A DNA stretch of 64,000 nt from Pipra filicauda (Eukaryota; Chordata; Aves; Passeriformes; Pipridae). The notes under the pieces are model-generated. The model searched no databases. It was not told the origin of the DNA and was given only the letters and a program-made list of their open reading frames with translations. The DNA lies in contig NW_024104554.1 in NCBI RefSeq assembly GCF_003945595.2, positions 2,666,001 through 2,730,000 on the forward strand. The letters run 5' to 3'. The translations under genes and the position numbers were made by a program. Shown piece after piece: positions 61,521 through 64,000 of this stretch; within the stretch, counting starts at the first letter, position 1, and every line of letters begins with the position of its first letter.

Positions 61521-63614
61521 CTAGACATAAAATTAATACCTTCTTTTAAAATTGTAATCAAATCAGGTAAAGGATGGGGGAAGATGGGGAAAAGGTAGTT
61601 AAACTGAAGTTTTGTAACTAGAATTCTTTGAAGACAATGTTCTGACATCATACATCTCTGCAAAGCAGTGAGAGAGACCTGGCCACAAAAAAAAAAAAAA
61701 GAAAAATGGATGGCAAATACTAAAAATAGGAGGGTGCATATTTGCCAAGAAAAAGTAGGCCATACACAGCTGATCTAACTCTACTGTCTCAAAATGATTA
61801 TAATTATAGTTAAGAACCATTTAACAAAAACAGTATTTAGAGCTGTAAGTAATTAATTTTATACTTTTTAAAAAAAACTGAGGAATGAGATTTAAAAACA
61901 TGATCATGCATTACAGATCATGGTTTTCTGTTAAAACATTAACTATGGATTTAAATAATGCTTTTTTTTAATTTTAAAAGCATATACATGATTTTTTTCA
62001 CATTTGGTGATCTTTCTAGAAGGATAGCAATAATCAGTGATTGTTGTACTTCTTGGGGACCTAATCTCCATGTAAAGCTCAGCTGATGCACAACAGCTAT
62101 TTCTCCCCTGCTTAATACAGCCAAGGTTTATTAAGCATGTATTTATAAAAGGCTTCTGTTCCACTCAGTGTGGACTAATGCTAATATAGTGAGGGCTTTC
62201 TTCTTTCAGAAGACAGCTCCTAGATGGGGCGAATAGCACTGCCTTTCTGATTTCAGCTACACTTGGTTTCACAGTAACTTCACTGTTTGAAGGTCTCATT
62301 TTTTCCAGAAGCGCTCTTCAGATGTCAAGTATGTTTTTGTGGTTGTTTCAATGGTTCAACAAATACACTGAAGAGCACAGAAAAAACAACCTAACATGAT
62401 TCTGTAGCTTATTAAGGCAGTATACTTGTAAACAGAAGCAGCAGAATTTTTGAGCAGCAGATATGGGAAAATAAATAAAATCATTAGATTCCTATCATTA
62501 ATTACTTAGCAAGAAATTGAATGTGAACATTCAGGAACACACTGGAAACACTCTGTACAAGTGTTCTTTATGAGGCACAGGGATAGTTAATTCTACTGAA
62601 ATACTGAAGAGATCTTCCAGCATTACCTTAGTAAAACAGCTTCCTCTCCTACCAGTTTTGTCACTGTTCAAAAGAGCTTTGCTCATCTACCCTCAAAATA
62701 CACTCAACTGCTACCTAAGCTTAAATTTCTTATCCTCATAACTTCACATTGCATCCTTCTCAGCTTCTGAAGGAAGGTTTTTCAGTTTGCTTTTGTCTGT
62801 TTATTTTCTCCAGGAACTTAATTTTAAAGCCTTTATCTCACATAAAATTCTTATTTGGGTTAATTGATCTTCACTTCTTTCTTTTCTGTTATAATGAAAC
62901 TTAATCTGGTAATCACCAACCAAATGGTGCCACTTCAACCTGTCAGATTTAAGAACGGGCACTTTTGCTTCCTCCATTCTGGAATGTACCAGGATTTCAA
63001 AGTTCTTCCTCCAGTTCTGACGTAACTACTACTTTCATAGGTTTATTTTCACCTAAACTGATTTGATCACAGCATTTATTATTGCCAGAAAATTAAGACA
63101 GTTCTGGAGTCATTCCTAGATTAATTTAATGCTCTTTATGAGGAAGTGACAGAAAAGCACCATTTCTTTTTTTGTTATTAATTTCAAAATCTCAAGCATT
63201 TGTTCTATTCCTTTTTGCAGAAATCCAATTTTGGCTCCACCAGACTATTCATGTAGCCTAAAAGTTCAAGCAATCTGACTACCTTGGTTAGTAAAATAAG
63301 TTCTACTTTAGGTACTAAAATTAGGAACACCTTAGAGGTCTCCTTTACCGTACTTGCTGGGGATTGTGCAGTTTTTAAAGAAACATCTTTCGAAAAAACA
63401 GTTTTTAAAATAATGCAAGGAAACAGCCCAATAGTTATCCTAAACTCACAGACATGCTGAATACCATAGTTAGTAGCAAGCAAGGCCCCCAAAAAGAACC
63501 CCTTCACTATTACTCCACAATGTCACACTTACCTCAAAAACTGTGAGTTCACACTTCATTATTGGTACACCATATCACAAAGGCTACATTTATACCAATG
63601 TCAGAGTTTATTAC
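61521..63614 (-). other. FBXO25: FBXO25 intron (2.1 kb)
   Basis: GTAATA...TCTAG intron between the F-box exon and the next exon. It is AT-rich with a poly-A run at 61687-61700. I see no repeat family or RNA gene in it. Confidence 0.9.
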
Positions 63615-63797
63615 CTGCTTTTCCGCAAAATGGTACTGGCAGAGTTTTTTCCACAACTGTCTGTCTTCACTAAGCATGTACAAAGTTGGGGTCACTTGAC
63701 CCAGAGTAATAATGTCCCAGCCATCAGAGAACCTGTATAAGATGTTATTCAGCATATGGAGAGGGAGATCCATAAGCGTAAGACCATTGTTGACTTG
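63615..63797 (-). CDS. FBXO25: FBXO25 F-box exon
   Basis: Encodes 61 residues: QVNNGLTLMDLPLHMLNNIL, then YRFSDGWDIITLGQVTPTLY and MLSEDRQLWKKLCQYHFAEK plus Q. It carries the F-box core: the LPLHMLNNILYRFSD helix for Skp1 contact, the VTPTLY turn and the DRQLWKKLC helix. The acceptor is TATTTCCAG|CAA and the donor is CAG|GTAATA. In FBXO25 the F-box lies in the C-terminal half instead of near the N-terminus, in agreement with the two exons that follow. The open frame could be misread as starting at the internal ATG (MDLPL), but the upstream acceptor and conserved QVNNGLTL show that residue is internal. Confidence 0.98.
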
Positions 63798-64000
63798 CTG
63801 GAAATAAGAGTTGAAGACTTTTAGCTACAAAACCTTGACAGTATAAGGTGCAAATAAGATTCTTACTTTAAAGGTGTCTCAGGTCTTAGTTGTTCGAAAA
63901 CATTGAGTAAAATCTATGGTTAAGTCTTGCCTACCATTATTCTCTAACTGCTGTTGTTGAAAACTTTAATGATTAGAGGTACAGAAGGAGCTACAGACTG
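63798..64000 (-). other. FBXO25: FBXO25 intron, cut by the window edge
   Basis: Intronic sequence upstream of the F-box exon. The preceding exons are outside the window. Confidence 0.9.

Larger units (their letters stand above)
53881..64000 (-). other. FBXO25: FBXO25 transcription unit, 3' part (partial)
   Basis: F-box only protein 25, the substrate-recognition subunit of an SCF (Skp1-Cul1-F-box) E3 ubiquitin ligase. Targets of the mammalian protein include cardiac transcription factors, and the protein is largely nuclear. Three coding exons are visible on the minus strand (63615-63797, 61377-61520, 55024-55113), all phase 0/0 with GT-AG introns of 2.1 and 6.3 kb. They give 138 C-terminal residues plus the stop. 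The N-terminal two thirds of the protein is encoded beyond the right edge. The gene is convergent with TDRP, as in human 8p23.3. Confidence 0.95.

Noticed and set aside
63205..63507. 100-codon minus-strand frame next to the FBXO25 F-box exon
   Set aside because: It lies inside an FBXO25 intron. The mature splice sites skip it and it shows no family signature.
1..64000. CRISPR arrays, bacterial operons, tRNA/rRNA genes, endogenous retroviruses
   Set aside because: No direct-repeat/spacer array, no cloverleaf-forming sequence with A/B boxes, no rRNA and no LTR-bounded gag/pol was recognised by eye. Diverged LTRs could be missed without a repeat library.

Overview
The window looks like vertebrate nuclear DNA, most probably avian. 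It is AT-rich, intron-rich and gene-poor. Nearly all recognisable dispersed repeats are 5'-truncated CR1 LINEs, including the bird/reptile-type 3' tail (ATTCTATGATTCTATGA-like). I see no bacterial, viral or organellar gene organisation, so most open frames here are chance ORFs. Two host genes are supported by spliced exons with consensus splice sites and matching phases: TDRP on the + strand and the 3' part of FBXO25 on the - strand. They are convergent (tail to tail), as in human 8p23.3.

Layout. Positions 1-15.8 kb are intergenic DNA upstream of TDRP, with an ancient MIR-like SINE near 0.4-0.6 kb and CR1 fragments at 9.9 and 12.9 kb. A 12-bp-period minisatellite (15.80-15.95 kb) abuts a CpG island (about 15.99-16.83 kb). 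The island holds TDRP exon 1 (ATG at 16621) and a second ATG followed by a perfect splice donor 350 bp upstream, within a YY1-like context. Intron 1 (23.8 kb) carries several CR1 copies, the largest a 1.5-kb reverse-transcriptase fragment at 37.0-38.5 kb. Exon 2 lies at 40539-40642 and exon 3 at 42929-43274; together the three exons encode a 187-aa protein. A long 3' UTR probably runs to a poly(A) signal at 46316 and contains an unusual ~200-nt G/T-only, G-run-rich tract.

Positions 46.4-53.9 kb are intergenic, with one CR1 at 52.1-52.7 kb. From 53.9 kb to the right edge is the 3' part of FBXO25 on the - strand: last coding exon 55024-55113, penultimate exon 61377-61520, and the F-box exon 63615-63797. 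The 5' exons lie beyond the window. On the same strand, about 0.65 kb past the FBXO25 stop, is an open frame (54091-54367) preceded by a splice-acceptor-like CAG. It would encode a hydrophobic segment plus a lysine-rich tail, and I do not recognise it.

The two genes have no known joint function: TDRP is a testis-enriched protein and FBXO25 an SCF ubiquitin-ligase substrate receptor. Their adjacency is conserved synteny. I found no convincing exotic or undescribed system. The best leads are the orphan minus-strand ORF, the alternative TDRP first exon and the G/U-rich 3' UTR tract.
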